Source: Micromonospora rifamycinica
Lineage (GTDB): Bacteria; Actinomycetota; Actinomycetes; Mycobacteriales; Micromonosporaceae
Length of the DNA stretch: 64,000 nucleotides
Direction of reading: 5' to 3'
Assembly (NCBI RefSeq): GCF_900090265.1
Contig: NZ_LT607752.1
Location: forward strand, 2,542,001 to 2,606,000
Part shown: positions 44,540-53,279 of the stretch, in pieces
How positions within the stretch are numbered: position 1 is the stretch's first letter
How the letters are laid out: every line of letters starts with the position of its first letter
The notes under the pieces: model-generated
The model's input: only the letters and a program-made list of their open reading frames with translations
The model's database searches: none
Told to the model about the DNA's origin: nothing
Made by a program: the position numbers and the translations under genes

Positions 44540-47424
44540 TCAGCTGCAACCGCTGGTGGAGCCGCAGCCCTCGCAGACGTAGCAGCTACCGGCCGGGCGC
44601 ATCTTCGTGCCGCAGGTGAAGCAGAGCGGCGCGTCGGCGGCCTTGCCGATCACGGCCTCCAGCAGTTCGGTGGAGGAGCCCACGGCGGGCGCCGGCTTGG
44701 CGGCGGCCACCTCGGCCAGCTCCTGGGCCGGCTGGGCCAACGGGCCGGTCTTCGGCTCGACCGCCTCGACCGGGGCCGAGGACGCCATCGCCGTCAGGTC
44801 GGTGCCGGCCACCTCCGCCTCGGCCTCGGCCCGCAGCTGCGCGGCCCGCTCCTGGGCGGTGAAGATGCCCAGCTCGGCACGGCGGTCGTAGGGCAGGAAG
44901 TCCAGCGCCAGGCGACGGAAGATGTAGTCCATCACCGAGGCGGCCATCCGCACGTCCGGGTCGTCGGTCATACCGGCCGGCTCGAAGCGCATGTTGGTGA
45001 ACTTGCTGACGTACGTCTCCAGCGGGACGCCGTACTGCAGGCCGATCGAGATGGCCACCGAGAAGGCGTCCATCACCCCGGCCAGGGTGGAACCCTGCTT
45101 GGACATCTTCAGGAAGACCTCGCCGAGGCCGTCGTCCGGGTAGGACGACGCGGTGAGGTAGCCCTCCGCGCCGCCGACGGAGAAGGAGACCGTCTCGGAC
45201 GGACGCTTCTTCGGCAGCCGCTTGCGCACCGGACGGTACTCGACGACCTTCTCGACGGCGGCCGGGGCGGGTGCCTCGACGACGGCCGGGGCGGCGGTCT
45301 TGTTCGGCTTGGCCACCGACAGCGGCTGGCCGACCTTGCAGTTGTCCCGGTAGATCGCCAGCGCCTTCAGGCCGAGCTTCCAGCCCTCGAAGTAGATCTT
45401 CTCGACGTCGGCGACGGTGGCCTGCTCCGGCATGTTGACCGTCTTGGAGATCGCGCCCGAGATGAACGGCTGGACGGCCGCCATCATCCGCACGTGGCCC
45501 ATCGGGGCGATGGACCGCTCGCCCATCGCGCAGTCGAAGACCGGGTAGTGCTCCGGCTTGAGGCCCGGGGCGTCCACCACGTGACCGTGGTCGGCGATGT
45601 GCTCGACGATCGCCTCGACCTGCTCCTCGGGGTAGCCGAGACTGCGCAGCGCGCGGGGGACGGTCTGGTTGACGATCTGCATCGAGCCGCCGCCGACCAG
45701 CTTCTTGAACTTGACCAGCGCCAGGTCGGGCTCGACCCCGGTGGTGTCGCAGTCCATCATCAGGCCGATGGTGCCGGTCGGCGCGAGCACGCTGGCCTGC
45801 GAGTTGCGCCAGCCGTGCCGGTCGCCGACCTTGTTGCCCTCGGTCCACTGCTTCGTCGCCTCCCGCAGGATGGCGGTGGCGACCGTACCGGCCGGCTTGA
45901 TCGCGTCGTTGGCGGCGGCGTGCTTGCGCATCACCCGCTTGTGCGGCTCGGCGTTGCGGGCGTAGCCCTCGTACGCCCCGACGACCCCGGCCAGCTCGGC
46001 CGAGCGGCGGTACGCGGTGCCGGTCATCAGCGAGGTGATCGCCGCGGCCACCGACCGGCCCTGCTCCGAGTCGTACGGCAGGCCGGAGGCCATCAGCAGC
46101 GCGCCCAGGTTGGCGTAGCCGATGCCGAGCTGCCGGTAGGCCCGGGTGGTCTCGCCGATCTTCTCGGTCGGGAAGTCGGCGAAGCAGATCGAGATGTCCA
46201 TCGCGGTGATGACGAACTCGACGCTCTTGACGAACTTCTCCACCTCGAAGCCACCGTCGGCCTTGAGGAACTTCATCAGGTTCAGCGAGGCCAGGTTGCA
46301 CGAGGAGTTGTCCAGGTGCAGGTACTCCGAGCACGGGTTCGACGCGGTGATCCGGCCGGTCTCCGGGCAGGTGTGCCAGTCGTTGATGGTGTCGTCGTAC
46401 TGCAGGCCCGGGTCGGCGCACTCCCAGGCGGCCTGGGCGATGGTGCGGAACAGCTTCTGCGCGTCGATGGTCTCGATGGTCTGCCCGTCGAGCCGGCCCC
46501 GCAGGTCGAAGCTGCCGCCGTTCTCCACCGCCGCCATGAACTCGTCGGAGACCCGGACCGAGTTGTTGGCGTTCTGATACTGGACGCTGACGATGTCGGT
46601 GCCGCCGAGGTCCATGTCGAAGCCGGCGTCCCGCAGCGCGCGGATCTTGTCCTCCTCGCGCGCCTTGGTCGCCACGAACTCCTCGATGTCCGGGTGGTCG
46701 ACGTCGAGGATGACCATCTTGGCCGCCCGCCGGGTGGCACCGCCGGACTTGATGGTGCCGGCGGAGGCGTCCGCGCCGCGCATGAAGCTGACCGGGCCGG
46801 AGGCGGTGCCGCCGGAGGAGAGCAGCTCCTTCGAGGACCGGATCCGGGAGAGGTTGACCCCGGCGCCGGAGCCGCCCTGGAAGATCCGCCCCTCCTCCTT
46901 GTACCAGTCCAGGATGGAGTCCATCGAGTCGTCGACGGCAAGGATGAAACACGCACTGACCTGCGCTGGAGAGGGGGTGCCGACGTTGAACCAGACCGGC
47001 GAGTTGAAGCTGAACACCTGGTGCAGCAGCATCCAGGTCAGCTCGTGCCCGAAGACCTCGGCGTCGGCCGGGGTGGCGAAGTAGCCGTGCTGCTCCCCGG
47101 CGGCCCGGTAGGTCTTGACCACCCGGTCGATGAGCTGCTTGAGCGACCATTCGCGCTGCGGGGTTCCCACCGCCCCCGGAAGTACTTGGTGGTCACGATG
47201 TTCGCCGCGTTGACGCTCCAGGACTCGGGGAACTCCACCCCGCGCTGCTCGAAGTTGATCGAGCCGTCCCGCCAGTTGGTCATGACGACGTCACGGCGCT
47301 CCCACGCCACCTCGTCGTACGGGTGCACGCCCTCGGTCGTCCAGACCCGCTGCACCCTGAGCCCCGTCACCGCGCCGTTCTTCGCCGCCCGCGACCGGCT
47401 TGTTGTCACGCCGTCCCCCGCCAT
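44540..47424 (-). CDS. nrdJ: B12-dependent class II ribonucleotide reductase with a frameshift
   Basis: Adenosylcobalamin-dependent reductase making deoxynucleotides. The first 84 codons from the ATG at 47424 (alternative GTG 47409) encode the N-terminus to 'IVTTKYFRG' in one frame; the rest, from 'GTPQREWSLKQLIDRV' to the stop, is in another. One extra C in the C5 run at 47173-47177 would restore a single protein of about 961 residues ('KYFRGAVGTPQ'). Conserved features: 'CFILAVDDSMDSI', 'GGSGAGVNLSRIRSS', 'NPCSEYLHLDNSSCNLAS' (catalytic Cys/Glu), and the C-terminal 'CFTCGTKMRP...CYVCEGCG' zinc-type cysteines. It follows nrdR in one operon. Confidence 0.9.
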
Positions 47425-47506
47425 CTCATCGGCCCCCTCGTCTGCGCGGCCGCCCGGCCGCGCGTCGTCACTGTCTGAATCGAAGTCTTCGCTGTCGGAA
47501 AAGCTG

Positions 47507-47995
47507 TCAGTCGGTACGGTGGGCCGCCCCGGCCGCGTCGGCGCGGGCCTGCGCGGCGGCCCGGAGCGTCTCGATCTCCCGCTCGAAGTCGGCCAGTGAG
47601 TCGAACGAGCGGTAGACGCTGGCGAAGCGGAGGTAGGCCACCTCGTCCAGGTCGCGCAGCGGTCCCAGGATCGCCAGGCCCACGTCGTGGCTCGGCAGCT
47701 CGGCCGCCCCCTTGGCCCGGACGGTCTCCTCGACCTTCTGCGCCAGCAGGGCGATGGAGTCCTCGTCGACCGGTCGACCCTGACACGCCTTGCGTACCCC
47801 ACCGATGATCTTGGTCCGGCTGAAAGGCTCGGTCACCCCGCTGCGCTTGACCACCGCGAGCACCGCCTCCTCGACGGTGGTGAACCGCTTGCCGCATTCC
47901 GGGCAGGAGCGCCGCCGACGGATCAGCTGACCGTCGTCGGCCTCGCGCGAGTCGACCACCCGGGAGTCGGCGTGCCGGCAGTACGGACACCGCAT
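47507..47995 (-). CDS. nrdR: Transcriptional repressor NrdR
   Basis: 162 residues. A zinc ribbon ('[18 protein letters not shown]', '[13 protein letters not shown]') is followed by the ATP-cone that senses ATP/dATP ('[24 protein letters not shown]' in part). NrdR represses ribonucleotide reductase genes when dATP is high. The ATG at 47995 has a perfect aaggaggt site. Its stop lies 82 bp before nrdJ, the expected target, in the same transcript. Homologue of Rv2718c. Confidence 0.96.
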   Translation of the reverse strand: MRCPYCRHADSRVVDSREADDGQLIRRRRSCPECGKRFTTVEEAVLAVVKRSGVTEPFSRTKIIGGVRKACQGRPVDEDSIALLAQKVEETVRAKGAAELPSHDVGLAILGPLRDLDEVAYLRFASVYRSFDSLADFEREIETLRAAAQARADAAGAAHRTD

Positions 47996-48145
47996 CGCCC
48001 GACCTCCTTGATCGACCGGGGCACGCCACCCACCTCCGGGCACGCGTCGACCCGACGGAGCCGGCCCCGCCGGCCGTCGCCGTGATCGACGGTACGGGAG
48101 TGCGGTGGGTAGTCGAACCCAACCTGTGGGCAACTTACGCCCGTG

Positions 48146-48162
48146 TCACTACTACATCTAGG
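48146..48162. promoter_or_regulatory. NrdR-box-like sequence
   Basis: CACTACTACATCTAGGG lies just downstream of the nrdR -10 box and resembles actinobacterial NrdR boxes (ACTACATCTAGT type) but is not a clean palindrome; autoregulation is inferred. Confidence 0.4.
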
Positions 48163-48167
48163 GGTCG

Positions 48168-48196
48168 ACCGTAGGCTTCCGGCCGAGTCGGGTCAA
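48168..48196 (-). promoter_or_regulatory. nrdR-nrdJ promoter (-35 TTGACC, -10 TACGGT)
   Basis: On the minus strand TTGACC (48196-48191), a 17-bp spacer and TACGGT (48173-48168), the best sigma70-type promoter in the window. Confidence 0.6.
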
Positions 48197-48348
48197 GTTG
48201 CCGGCGTGTCCGGCGCGTCACCTCCGGGCCGCCCGGCGAGCCGACCACCCACCGGCGCCGACAGCCCAACCGACCGGATCACCGGAAGGTTACCGACCGT
48301 CCGGACAGGTCCCCGGAACGGACGACCCACCCGGACACCGCCGACCGG

Positions 48349-48364
48349 TCGAACACAGGTTCGA
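48349..48364. promoter_or_regulatory. SOS box 1 (LexA site)
   Basis: TCGAACACAGGTTCGA, a perfect match to the actinobacterial SOS palindrome TCGAAC-N4-GTTCGA, ending 8 bp before the lexA -10 box. Confidence 0.88.
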
Positions 48365-48372
48365 CGAGGACG

Positions 48373-48378
48373 TACGAT
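48373..48378 (+). promoter_or_regulatory. lexA -10 box TACGAT
   Basis: TACGAT follows SOS box 1, so bound LexA would cover the -35 region. The leader to the GTG at 48578 is about 190 nt. Confidence 0.5.
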
Positions 48379-48434
48379 CTAGCAGAAACAGACGTCCGAC
48401 GCGCCCACTTCTCCACCCGACACGCCGGGCCGCG

Positions 48435-48450
48435 TCGAACAGATGTTTGA
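48435..48450. promoter_or_regulatory. SOS box 2 (LexA site)
   Basis: TCGAACAGATGTTTGA, one mismatch from the palindrome, within the lexA leader about 60 bp downstream of the -10 box. Confidence 0.7.
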
Positions 48451-48577
48451 AAATGACCGATCTCACCTATACGGTCATGAACGACCGGGCACGGCGCACC
48501 ACGTCGGTCCGGCACCGCGACACCCCGCACGCACCACGAGCCGCCAAGGCACCCAGCGCCGACCAGGGAGGACGGAC

Positions 48578-49360
48578 GTGACCGAGGACCGGGCCAGCCG
48601 GCAGAAGAACCCGCAGCCGATCGCCGAGGCGGGTCCGCCGGCCACTCGACGCCCCCGCGCCGCCCGCAGCCGGACCGGCCAGCCGGCCGTACGCCCGGTC
48701 ACCCCGGTGGTCAGCGGCTTCCCCGACCCGGCCGCCGTCGACCTCACCGCCCGGCAGCGCCGCATCCTGGAGTTCATCCGCAGCTGGGTGGAGCGGCACG
48801 GCTACCCGCCGAGCGTCCGCGAGATCGGCGAGGCGGTCGGCCTGGTCTCCCCGTCGAGCGTCGCCTACCAGCTCAAGGAGCTGGAGAAGAAGGGCTTCCT
48901 GCGGCGCGACCCCAACCGTCCCCGGGCCGTCGACGTCCGTGCCCCCGGCGACGCCGACGACGAGCTGAGCCGCGCCCAGCGCCCCACCCCCGCGTACGTG
49001 CCGATGCTCGGCCGGATCGCCGCCGGTGGCCCCATCCTGGCCGAGCAGGCGGTGGAGGACGTCTTCCCGCTCCCCCGCGAGCTGGTGGGTGAGGGCGAGG
49101 TCTTCATGCTCCAGGTCAAGGGCGACTCGATGCTCGACGCGGCGATCTGCGACGGCGACTGGGTGGTGGTCCGGCAGCAGCCGATCGCCGAGGCCGGGGA
49201 CATCGTGGCCGCCATGCTCGACGGTGAGGCGACCGTCAAGACCTACCGCCGGCGCAACGGTCACGTCTGGTTGATGCCGCAGAACCCGGCCTTCGATCCG
49301 ATCCCCGGCGACGACGCCACCATCATGGGTCGGGTCGTGGCGGTGCTCCGACGGATCTGA
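48578..49360 (+). CDS. lexA: SOS repressor LexA
   Basis: 260 residues. An extra Pro/Arg-rich arm of about 50 residues precedes the winged helix-turn-helix ('[15 protein letters not shown]', '[21 protein letters not shown]'). The C-terminal peptidase domain has the autocleavage Ala149-Gly150 bond in 'GRIAAGGPI', Ser184 in 'KGDSML' and Lys221 in 'ATVKTY'. RecA-DNA filaments trigger self-cleavage and SOS induction. Two SOS boxes upstream indicate autorepression. The GTG has an agggagg site. Homologue of Rv2720. Confidence 0.96.
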   Translation: MTEDRASRQKNPQPIAEAGPPATRRPRAARSRTGQPAVRPVTPVVSGFPDPAAVDLTARQRRILEFIRSWVERHGYPPSVREIGEAVGLVSPSSVAYQLKELEKKGFLRRDPNRPRAVDVRAPGDADDELSRAQRPTPAYVPMLGRIAAGGPILAEQAVEDVFPLPRELVGEGEVFMLQVKGDSMLDAAICDGDWVVVRQQPIAEAGDIVAAMLDGEATVKTYRRRNGHVWLMPQNPAFDPIPGDDATIMGRVVAVLRRI

Positions 49361-49369
49361 CCCGTCCCG

Positions 49370-49398
49370 GCCGGCCGCCTCCGACCGGGGCGGCCGGC
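49370..49398 (+). terminator. Terminator of lexA
   Basis: A 10-bp stem GCCGGCCGCC/GGCGGCCGGC with a 9-nt loop, 9 nt after the lexA stop. Confidence 0.7.
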
Positions 49399-49429
49399 GC
49401 TGTCGTCCCGCGCCGGCCGCCACCCCGGA

Positions 49430-49530
49430 GATCGCGGCCGAACTGCGGAGCCGGGAGCTTCCGCCGCCGGCCGGGCACTGCGGAGCCGGTAGCGTCCGCG
49501 CCGCTGCCGTCGAACTGCGGAGTCAGTAGC
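49430..49530. repeat. Degenerate repeats of the beta-propeller gene 3' end
   Basis: Three units containing ACTGCGGAG(C/T)C(G/A)G(G/T)AGC, spaced about 36 bp apart. The last includes the stop codon of the gene ending at 49523. Confidence 0.7.
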
Positions 49531-51604
49531 GTTCGCCGCCGCGGCCGGGCGGCGGACCGTACTGGCCGCCCCGCCGGTCGTCGTGGCCGCCGTCACGGCG
49601 CGGACCGGAGCGCGGCTCGCGGGGACCACCCTCGCGGCGCGGCGGTTCGGCCCGCCCGCCGCCGTAGCCGCCGGCCCCGTCGCGTCCGCCGGCCGGAGCA
49701 CCACCACGCCCGTCCGGCGGCGCACCACGCCCACCGGCCGGAGCACCACCACGGCCCCGACCCCCCACGGGCCCACCACGACCGCCCGCCGGGGCGCCAC
49801 CGCGCGGATCCGCCGGGACACCACCGCGCCCACCGGCCGGGGCACCGCCATGCGGGCCAGCGCCGCGCCCACCAGCGGGGGCACCGCCGCGCCCACCAGC
49901 CGGAGCGCCGCCGCGTGGGCCGGCCGGGGCACCGCCACGCGGATCCGCCGGAGCACCACCGCGCCCACCGGCCGGGGCACCGCCGCGCGGGTCACCGCCC
50001 GCCGGCACGCCGCCCCGGGTGGCACCCCGTGGTGCCGCACCGCGCGGACCGGCACCGTTGACCGGTGGGCCGCCGGCCGGGGCCGCACCGTAGACCGCGC
50101 CACCGCCGGGACGACCGCCACCGTAGACACCGCCGCCCGACGGCCGTCCGCCAGTCGACGGGTTGGCACCTCCCGGACCGCCGGGGGAAGCCGTTCCCGG
50201 CGCGGCCGGGGGTCGGCCACCGCCGTAGACGGCACCACCCGCAGGTCGGGCCGGTGGGCCGCCGGCCGGCGCCGGAGCGCCGTAGACGCCACCGCCACGC
50301 GGCCGTTCCCCGGCCGGCTCGGCACCCCGGGCGGGCACACCCGCCGGGAAACCCTCCGCCCGGGACACCGCACCGGAGGTGACGACCGCGTCGTCGGGGT
50401 CGTCCGCGTCGTCGCCGGCCGCCGCGGCCCGCCGACGGGACCGGACGATCCCGATGATGCCGGCCCCGACCAGCACCGCGCCGACCGCGCCGACCGCGCC
50501 GATCAGGTAGGTGATCTGGTCCAGGCTGAGCTTGTCGTACCAGGACTGCCCGGCCGCCGGCTTGGCCCCCGCCGCGCCCTCGACCGTCTCGGCGCCCTTG
50601 GTGGAGGGGGTGTAACCGAGGATGTCGATCGGGTCCTCCGGGGAGAGTTCCCCGCCGTCGGAGACGGTGACGAAGCCGGTGCCGTCCGGGGTGTACGCGA
50701 TGGCCTCGCCGAACGGGTCGGCCAGCGGGGTGACCCGGGGCTTGCCGGTCGTCAGCGCGGCCACGATGTCGTCGCCGCTGACGTCGTACTCGAAGGCGTC
50801 GGCGTAGGTGCGCAGCACCACCCGGCTGCCGTCCGGCGACCGGGCCGCCCCGGTGATCGCCACCCGGCCGATGATGTTCAGCGGATTGTCGGTGGTGGTC
50901 TTGGGCAGGGTGATCTCGCCGACCTTCTTCATCGGCACCGGCTCGGTGTTGCCGTCCGGGTCGAGCTTGGCCTCCGGGGTGAAGATCTCCGCTTTGCCGC
51001 TGGGCACCTTGGTGATCACCAGGGGCAGGCCGTCCGCGCCGACCAGCAGCGCCTCGGCGTCGTGCGGCTTGCGCTCCGGGTACGACAGCCGGTGCAGCAC
51101 CGGCTGCTTCGACCCGCTGACCGGCATCGTCCAGACCGCGACCCGGGTACGCCGTTCCCGGCTGGTGACGTTGTCCCCGGTGTCGGCGATCCAGAGGGTC
51201 TTGCCGTCCGGTGAGAGGGCCAGGTCCTCGGTGTCGAACGGGCCGTCACCGGAGTACTTCACCGGCTCCTTGGCGATCTTGCACTTGGTGTCCAGGAAGA
51301 AGACCCGCTTGCGGCTCTCCTGAAGGGTGCCGTCGTTGATCACGATGTAGCCGGTCTTCGTGGCGACCAGCCCGGACAGCTCCCGCAGCCGCTCGTCGGT
51401 GATCGTGCACTTCTTCTTGCCGGCGACCGCGGCGGCGACCGGGGGCACCGCGACCGGAACCCCGGCGGCGACCGGAAGCGTGGCGGACGGTCCCGCCCCG
51501 AGCGGGGCGGCTGAGGCCGGTGCCGCCCCGGCGGCAGCAGCGGACGCCACGGCCGCGCCCAACAGGGCGAGGGCAACCGTGACCGAGGAGACAGCGCGGC
51601 GCAT
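49523..51604 (-). CDS. Secreted/membrane beta-propeller protein with long RGG-rich cytoplasmic tail
   Basis: 693 residues from the ATG at 51604. A signal peptide and Ala/Pro-rich stretch (1-60) precede an extracellular propeller-like domain (about 62-360) with 'DTEDLALSPDGKTLWIADTGDN', 'PHDAEALLVGADGLPLVIT' and 'FGEAIAYTPDGTGFVTVSDGGE' (parts), resembling SMP-30/esterase-like propellers. One transmembrane helix ('LIGAVGAVGAVLVGAGIIGIV', about 385-405) leads into some 275 cytoplasmic residues of near-pure Gly/Pro/Arg/Ala with over a dozen RGG or RGGAPAGG units. Function unknown; the tail is disordered. Confidence 0.72.
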   Translation of the reverse strand: MRRAVSSVTVALALLGAAVASAAAAGAAPASAAPLGAGPSATLPVAAGVPVAVPPVAAAVAGKKKCTITDERLRELSGLVATKTGYIVINDGTLQESRKRVFFLDTKCKIAKEPVKYSGDGPFDTEDLALSPDGKTLWIADTGDNVTSRERRTRVAVWTMPVSGSKQPVLHRLSYPERKPHDAEALLVGADGLPLVITKVPSGKAEIFTPEAKLDPDGNTEPVPMKKVGEITLPKTTTDNPLNIIGRVAITGAARSPDGSRVVLRTYADAFEYDVSGDDIVAALTTGKPRVTPLADPFGEAIAYTPDGTGFVTVSDGGELSPEDPIDILGYTPSTKGAETVEGAAGAKPAAGQSWYDKLSLDQITYLIGAVGAVGAVLVGAGIIGIVRSRRRAAAAGDDADDPDDAVVTSGAVSRAEGFPAGVPARGAEPAGERPRGGGVYGAPAPAGGPPARPAGGAVYGGGRPPAAPGTASPGGPGGANPSTGGRPSGGGVYGGGRPGGGAVYGAAPAGGPPVNGAGPRGAAPRGATRGGVPAGGDPRGGAPAGGRGGAPADPRGGAPAGPRGGAPAGGRGGAPAGGRGAGPHGGAPAGGRGGVPADPRGGAPAGGRGGPVGGRGRGGAPAGGRGAPPDGRGGAPAGGRDGAGGYGGGRAEPPRREGGPREPRSGPRRDGGHDDRRGGQYGPPPGRGGERY

Positions 51605-51652
51605 GGCGTCAGTGTCGCATGCCACCGTGAACCTCAGATCACACCGGAGCGC

Positions 51653-53104
51653 TCACCGACTGCCGGCCACCGCCGGATCACCCACCGCCACGAACGGCGT
51701 CAGCTCGGCGGCGAGCGCCTCGGACACCCGGACGTGCAGCGACGTGCCCTCCGGCAGGTGGACGGTGCCGAGCACCTCACCCTGCCGGTGCAGCCGGGCC
51801 ACCAGGTCTCCCCGGTCGTACGGCAGCACCACCCGGACCTCCACCGCCGGGCGGGGAAGCCGCTGCTCGATCGCCTCGCGCAGCCCGTCGATCCCGCGCC
51901 CGTTGTGCGCCGAGACGAAGACCGCGTCCGGCCAGAGCCGCTTGAGCCGCAGCAGGGACTCCTCGTCGGCGGCGTCGGTCTTGTTGACCACCAGCAGCTC
52001 GGGCAGCCGGTCGGCACCCACCTCGGAGAGCACCTCGTGCACCGCCCGGACCTGCTCCTCCGGGTCGGGGTGGGTGCCGTCGACCACGTGCACCACCAGA
52101 TCGGCCTGGGCCACCTCCTCCAGCGTCGAGCGGAACGCCTCGACGATCTGGTGCGGCAGGTGCCGGACGAAACCCACCGTGTCGGACAGCGTGTAGAGCC
52201 GCCCGTCCGACGTGGTGGCCCGGCGGGTGGTCGGATCCAGGGTGGCGAAGAGCGCGTTCTCCACCAGCACGCCCGCACCGGTGAGCCGGTTGAGCAGGCT
52301 CGACTTGCCGGCGTTGGTGTAACCGGCGATGGCCACCGCGGGAACGGCGTTGCGGGAACGGCGGGCACGCTTGGTCTGGCGTACCGTCTTCATCGCCTTG
52401 ATCTCGCGGCGCAGCCGGGCGATGCGGTGCCGGATGCGCCGCCGGTCGGTCTCCAGCTTGGTCTCACCCGGACCACGCAGGCCCACGCCGCCGCCGGCGC
52501 CGCCGCCGCGCCCGGAACCACCGGTCTGCCGGGAGAGCGTCTCGCCCCAACCCCGCAGCCGCGGCAGCAGGTATTCGAGCTGGGCCAGCTCGACCTGCGC
52601 CTTGCCCTCCCGGCTCTTGGCGTGCTGGGCGAAGATGTCGAGGATCAGCGCGGTGCGGTCGACCACCTTGACCTTGGTGCGCTGCTCCAGGTTCCGCAGC
52701 TGGGACGGGGACAGCTCACCGTCGCAGATCACCGTGTCGGCACCGGTGGAGAGCACCACCGCGCCCAGGTCGTCGACCTTGCCCCGACCGACGTAGGTGG
52801 CCGGGTCGGGACGGCCGCGGCGCTGGACCAGCCCTTCGAGCACCTGTGAGCCGGCCGTCTCGGCCAGCGCCGCCAGCTCGGTCAGCGAGTTGTCGGCGTC
52901 CTGCTGGGTGCCCTCGGTCCAGACCCCGACCAGGACGACCCGCTCCAGCCGGAGCTGGCGGTACTCGACCTCGGTGACGTCGGTCAGCTCGGTGGAGAGG
53001 CCGGGGACCCGCCGCAACGCCTGCCGCTCCGACAGCTCGTACTCGCCGGTCGTGGCGTCGAGGTCGTCGTCCGAGTAGGGGGTGTGGGTCTCCTGGTCTC
53101 GCAA
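51653..53104 (-). CDS. hflX: GTPase HflX
   Basis: 483 residues. Ribosome-associated GTPase that splits stalled 70S ribosomes. The N-terminal HflX domain has 'ATYVGRGKVDDL' and 'VICDGELSPSQLRNLE'; a Gly-rich linker and 'GPGETKLETDRRRIRHRIARL' (part) lead to the G domain with 'AGYTNAGKSSLLNRLTGA' (G1), 'DTVGFVRHLP' (G3) and 'VVNKTD' (G4). The TTG at 53104 is favoured because aggag lies 7 nt upstream; an ATG at 53131 would add nine residues. Homologue of Rv2725c. Confidence 0.94.
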   Translation of the reverse strand: MRDQETHTPYSDDDLDATTGEYELSERQALRRVPGLSTELTDVTEVEYRQLRLERVVLVGVWTEGTQQDADNSLTELAALAETAGSQVLEGLVQRRGRPDPATYVGRGKVDDLGAVVLSTGADTVICDGELSPSQLRNLEQRTKVKVVDRTALILDIFAQHAKSREGKAQVELAQLEYLLPRLRGWGETLSRQTGGSGRGGGAGGGVGLRGPGETKLETDRRRIRHRIARLRREIKAMKTVRQTKRARRSRNAVPAVAIAGYTNAGKSSLLNRLTGAGVLVENALFATLDPTTRRATTSDGRLYTLSDTVGFVRHLPHQIVEAFRSTLEEVAQADLVVHVVDGTHPDPEEQVRAVHEVLSEVGADRLPELLVVNKTDAADEESLLRLKRLWPDAVFVSAHNGRGIDGLREAIEQRLPRPAVEVRVVLPYDRGDLVARLHRQGEVLGTVHLPEGTSLHVRVSEALAAELTPFVAVGDPAVAGSR

Positions 53105-53279
53105 GCTGCGACTCCTGTCCGTTCTGTGCATGTACCGAGTAATCCTGACACGGGTCAACGCCGAACGCGACAGGTATATGCCCGTGGTGGAGGTCGCCGA
53201 ACGCGGGGGCGGCTGCCGTCGTGGCCCGGTGGGCGAGTAGAAATGCTGACGAGCCGCCAGCGACGACGGAGGTATTTCC

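Larger units (their letters stand above)
47996..48577. other. 582-bp divergent regulatory region (nrdR-nrdJ / lexA)
   Basis: No gene is seen. It holds an nrdR promoter at 48168-48196 with an NrdR-box-like sequence, and a lexA promoter flanked by two SOS boxes. Confidence 0.75.
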
